Source: Combretum micranthum
Lineage: Eukaryota > Streptophyta > Magnoliopsida > Myrtales > Combretaceae
Assembly: GCA_024138025.1 (NCBI GenBank)
Contig: JAMXBD010000811.1
Span: 558,001 to 622,000 of the forward strand
Direction: 5' to 3'
Length of the DNA: 64,000 nucleotides
Under the pieces are notes generated by a model. The model did no database searches. It saw nothing but the letters and a program-made list of their open reading frames with translations, and was not told where the DNA came from. This document shows, in pieces, positions 59,340 to 64,000 of the stretch (the first letter of the stretch is position 1; each line of letters opens with the position of its first letter). The position numbers were made by a program, and so were the translations under genes.

Positions 59340-61460
59340 TTGGAAAATATTTTAGGACTTTGGAAAACTCCAACTATTTAGATTATTTGAACTCACTTTA
59401 TTATTTTTATTTTGACTAATTGATTTTACAACTGAACAACGGTATGGTATAAATGAACTGTGATCCTAGTGGTTGAATACCTAAGATGATCTGCATATGA
59501 GAATATCATGTGGTTTTCTTTTTGGCCCTCAGAATTTAGATGCTCCAATCAAACCCTTGATAGCATATTACAATGGGGATAGAACTTGATGTTTCCGATT
59601 GTGTTGTTTCTAATAATGAATAATATGAATACCCTCAAGCTAATTGATTATGCTTAAGTTAAGGGTTTGTTTGGATTGTCTGATTTTCATCTGTATATCT
59701 TGTCTGTTTTTGATTTATTTATGAGTAAAAATATTTATTTTTCATTTATACCTATTTCTTGATAAACATCGATTGATGGTTATCAAAATTGTGATTTACA
59801 ATTCACTCGTATCTATAAAATCGTACAAAATCATACAAAACCGGAAAAATCATAAACGTGTAGAATTATATATCTAAATTTATAATTCTACTTAACATCC
59901 ACATCTTAATAATTTTCCATTTATTTTAATTAAGAAAAAACATATAAAATTATAAACTCATAGAATCATATATTTAACTTACCATTTTGATAACCATGCA
60001 TTTGTTTGAAAATAATAATAAAAATTAAAGATGCTAAAACCATCAGAAACAAATGAAACAAACAACTTAATGGACCCTATTATATACAACACAACTTAGT
60101 ATGCATGCAAATGTGATCAATATTGGTTATATACTAAAATTCCCTACGGAACTAACAAAATTACTTTTGTTTTTAACATATTATCTATATCTATAGTATT
60201 AAAGTAAAAAAATACTTAGCTAATAGCTTTGTAGCCCAGTAACATCTCTCCTGATTTTTTATATAAGAGTCTTAAGTTTGAATCCTCTCTCCTCCATTAT
60301 AATTGAAAAAAAGAAAAAAAGGGTAAAAAAGTGCTTGGTGTCTTTAGTGTTTATAAATTCAAAAATATTTTTAAAAAGTGATTTGTATCATGTAGTTATA
60401 AGGAGTTATACTAGATGATACGGAGAAATTTTATTAGATATTAGAAATAAGTGAGGATGAGAGGCATGGATATAAAAGTTACTAATTAAAAGAGGGAAAA
60501 AATTTAAACCAATAGAAATATATGCAAATATAAAAAAAATATATATATAGGTAATTTTATAAACGTATATATTTATAAAATGATAAATTAAATAATTTAA
60601 TTTATTTGTTTAATTATCATATAATAACATTCATGTGATGGATTGACATCATATTTTATCGTTTTCCAATAAATGTTTATAAAGAAACATAAATCGATGA
60701 AAAACCGATAGTTTTATTGATAAACCAACCAAATAAATATAAAAAAAAATATGATATAAATAAGTTATAGATATAGACCAAAATAAACATAATACATACC
60801 CTATAATATGTATGAGGTCAAGCGAAAAAATATCTTATGTTTCAAGAATGATGATTTTTAATCCTATCTCAATAAATAATAGTTGACATATTTTAAGTAA
60901 ATTTAAAAAATAAAAATATTCTTAAAAAAAAAAATAGTTATCATTACTATATATATATATACGATAATTATTTATTAACTAAAATAGAATAAAAAAAAAT
61001 AAAACTAAAGACAGCAAATTTTCATTTAGGTCAAGCTTTGCGACTTTGTCTGCTCGACCTGTTTGCCCGGACGACAAGTCTTTGTCTCGAAGGACAGTGC
61101 AATCCATAAAGGTAGTCTAATTGAATTGTTGTTAAAAAAAAAAGAATCAATAGTTGAATTCTATGTGCGTTGGACCTATATTTTAATTTTATATATATCC
61201 ACCTACGCCATGCCTTTCCACCACGCTAACGTTACTTTTTATCAGAGATTGGTGCTTGATGGGACCCCAGACCTACGCAAAATATGACTAGAACTAAAAT
61301 GTGTGTGTCTGCACATTTATATATTTAATTATATAATCGTCCCATAAATCGGTAATTGGTCTTTTTGTTGACTAAATGATATTTCATTAATAAGTCTGTA
61401 GAATGCGTAGACAAGGTTCCAATTCCAAATCTATCTATTGCTTTCATCAGAAGTTGATAT
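59340..61460. repeat. Segmental duplication, right copy
   Basis: Pairs with 55,735-57,810. It contains a MITE-like piece with GGTTATCAAAATTGTGA near 59,778 and ACCATTTTGATAACC near 59,981; a decayed version is in the left copy. Non-coding. Confidence 0.72.
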
Positions 61461-61930
61461 CTGTTTGGATTGTCTGTTTTTCATCTGTATTTATATCTTT
61501 TTTAAAATGATATATGTAAATATATCCGATTTGCATCTAAATTTTATCTATATTTGTTCTATTTGATCTTTTGATGAGAATTGTCAACTTTTTTTTTTTA
61601 TCTATATCTATTTCTTGATAAATAAATTATTAGCAAAAAGTTTGAAAAAGTGTCTGTATCTACCGAAAAAAGCCAAAACAAGCAGACCCATTAGAGAGTT
61701 TGGCCGATATAATTCCTATTTGCTTTATAATTCCTATTTAAATGGTGGAAATAAATTTCATCCATTTATTTGGTTACTTAATAAACGTATCAAATTTAAA
61801 GTCATAGATATTTTTATAAATTGATCCTCTGTCTAGCCATTAGGATTACAGATAATTTTTCATTAGGTTTTTTCGCAATAGTAAAGAAAGGTTAAGAGAA
61901 AGGAATCAATTCAACCATAAAGAATAGACA
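61461..61930. mobile_element. MITE remnants of the GTTTGGATTGTCTG family
   Basis: TCTGTTTGGATTGTCTGTTT at 61,462 and AAACAAGCAGACCC at 61,676 resemble the ends of the intron 6 MITE, in inverted arrangement. No coding region. Confidence 0.45.
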
Positions 61931-61931
61931 T

Positions 61932-64000
61932 GTGTAAAGACCCGACATGCCCAATTCTCAAATTAAGCACACCAAGTCCCCAACCACGTATAACTCTTAC
62001 GAATTATACGTAAGGTTGTCTTAAAAGAAGGTGTTTATGTTGAACATTGCTAAACCAATTTTAGAATTTATGAAATCGTTTAGTTAGATTTCTAAATAAC
62101 TGGATTTGGCAGCGGAAAATCAAATTTTATAAAACAACTTATAAACTTCTACTCCCTACAGAGCAAACCAGTTTTCTAAGAAACTAGCTTTATAAAAACC
62201 ATTTATGATCTACTCTTAGGGGTAGATAATCATTTACAATCGATTGGGCATTAACAAGCCCTTAAAAGAAAATACAATTTATAAATAAATTCAGTCTCTA
62301 TAAAACAAAGCAAAGAAGAAACAAAACAACTAAACTATTCAACGCTCCTGACTCATATCGCTCATCCATAATCCTTCCCGAGTCAACGGAAGCACCCAAA
62401 AACTCGACACAACATCAACAACAACAACATCATCATATCATCATCTCATCGTCCATCATTACCAACAACAACAAGGACTCATCATTATCAACTTCATCAA
62501 CATCATCTTCATCAACAACAAAACCTGTAAAAAGAATAACAACAACAAGAATGAGCCGAAGCTCAGTACACAGCAACACAATCACACACGGAGTGACACA
62601 TGAGCTTAACTAAATGCAGTGCACAATCAACAAGTTATTATATTTTCATTAAAATAAACAAATCAACAATGGAGCACTCACACTCCGGAACAAGCCAATG
62701 GGAATCTGGGGATCCTGAGTAACGCTCACGACGCTCAGGGGGTTGATATAAGCAGCCCGAATACTTATATCTCCTAGATAACGTTACACTAAAAAAAACA
62801 GTAATCTCATCCAGGACTCATAGTCGCTACTTAACTTCACTTAACTTAATCCATAATATAATTTAATTCACATGCCCCATAAACATTGAATTAAATCATA
62901 TTACTTCCTCTCAAGATTAAGTAAACGTTACGCAGTTACCACATTCCTTATCGATTACCCGCCGAGCCTAATCATTGCATCATGATAAGTGGCCTAAGCG
63001 TTTATTCTAACCTTGTCATTGCATCATGACAAGTTGTCGCTCCTCGGACCGGATTCAACGACTTAAGGCACAATCAATACTCATCAATTATTAAGCCGAG
63101 TTTAAGTCTTAATCAGTTTGGAATGCCTATCCTAACATTCAACACGCAAGTTACTGCGTACCTTGAATATGAAATCCAAACAGAGTCTCAGAAGGTAGAG
63201 TAGAAGCTATCTCAGAAGATATATCTCATATCTACCACTGGTTCAAGAAACAACTCTTATAAGAACCTAAACCAATATCCACTTCAACAAACTCATACAA
63301 GAACTTATATCAATTATTCACTAATCTCTAACTCATTTTATTAAATCCTATTTGATCAGACACTAATGTGGAACCCCACTATGGCTGCGAAGATCGCCCC
63401 GCCAAAATATGGACAGTTCTCCTTTGTCTGTCAAAGAATTTCTTTTCTCTTTATTTATAGTGTTTTATTACAAAAGCATTAACAAAGAATTCATATACCA
63501 AAAATATTCATTTTCCAAGTAAACACACATTTGAAACAACATATTCCCCATATTAATCAAAGATCATCCTAATTCATTCATTTAATCCAATTATTTGTTA
63601 CTAACCCATTTTAGCTTAACCTTAGTCAATTTGATTAAAATTAGTCATTTGATTCATTTACTAAGTCAAGTTGATTAAACATAGACAATCTAATTCATTT
63701 TAGCTTAGTAAAGTTCATTAAGTCAAATTGGACTTAGATTAATTACTAATTCATTATACATCTAAGATCTAGTCACTTAATCCCAAGTTAGCTTAAACCT
63801 AGCCAAATTCATCAAAGTTAAACAATCTAATCCATTTTAGTCCTTTCAAGTTCATTTAGTCAAGTTGAACCTAGGCTTATTAACTAAGTTCATTTAAGAT
63901 CAAGCTAATCATAAGAACAAATAATAAACAAATCTTAAACTTAGCATGAAGGAAATTCAAATAAAATTCATATAGATACATAAATCATCATTTATATACT
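61932..64000 (-). mobile_element. Ty3-gypsy long LTR, reverse orientation, runs off the window
   Basis: Starts TGTAAAGACCCGACATGCC and follows the same plan as the reversed LTR at 25,170: AACCACGTATAA, ACCTGTAAAAAGAATAAC, AATGAGCCGAAGCTCAGTAC, CGAATACTTATATCTCCTAG, CTTAACTTAATCCATAATAT and CATTGCATCATGATAAG. It includes a CAA/CAT-rich tract at 62,400-62,520. No internal region lies inside the window. Confidence 0.65.

Overview
The window is nuclear DNA from a flowering plant, almost certainly a eudicot. It is very AT-rich, the genes are split by introns, and it is packed with plant transposable elements (Ty3-gypsy, Ty1-copia, an L1-type LINE, CACTA, hAT and MITE-like foldbacks). The only recognisable host genes are sesquiterpene synthases of the angiosperm TPS-a type. 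The species cannot be fixed from the sequence alone.

Four terpene synthase (TPS) loci lie on the + strand. Copy 1 (2,840-5,634) keeps exons 3-7 with intact frames and splice sites; exons 1-2 are not in the window. Copy 2 (48,479-53,552) has all seven exons but carries two 1-nt deletions. Pseudogene psi3 (about 10,484-13,330) keeps a promoter-like region, a damaged exon 2 and an exon 3 split by an insertion. Pseudogene psi4 (about 57,815-58,650) is a shorter relative of psi3. Copies 1 and 2 lie in a duplicated block (about 1,060-7,865 and 49,380-54,815). Psi4 lies between two copies of another duplication (about 55,735-57,810 and 59,340-61,460). Both main copies have lost the first metal-binding residue of the NSE/DTE motif, to different amino acids.

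The rest is mostly transposon-derived. 6.4-7.3 kb is a hAT-like element with an 8-bp target duplication, and 8.6-10.1 kb is a run of four MITE-like inverted repeats. 13.4-15.7 kb is an L1-type LINE fragment joined to psi3 through a 28-bp hairpin, followed by a reverse-strand copia fragment. 20.5-34.2 kb is an array built from a foldback element and a roughly 1-kb spacer. It is interrupted by a 1.83-kb solo LTR (21,740-23,565) and by gypsy sequence whose long LTRs face opposite ways (25.2-32.1 kb). 35.66-37.70 kb is an internally deleted gypsy element on the minus strand. 39.8-43.9 kb is a second minus-strand gypsy fragment with gag, protease and the start of RT. 44,423-48,325 is a CACTA element ending about 60 bp upstream of the TATA box of TPS copy 2. 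61.9-64.0 kb is another long gypsy LTR that runs off the window.

The region reads as a small terpene synthase cluster that was duplicated, scattered by transposons and largely decayed. I see no intact unrelated host gene, tRNA, rRNA or CRISPR array.
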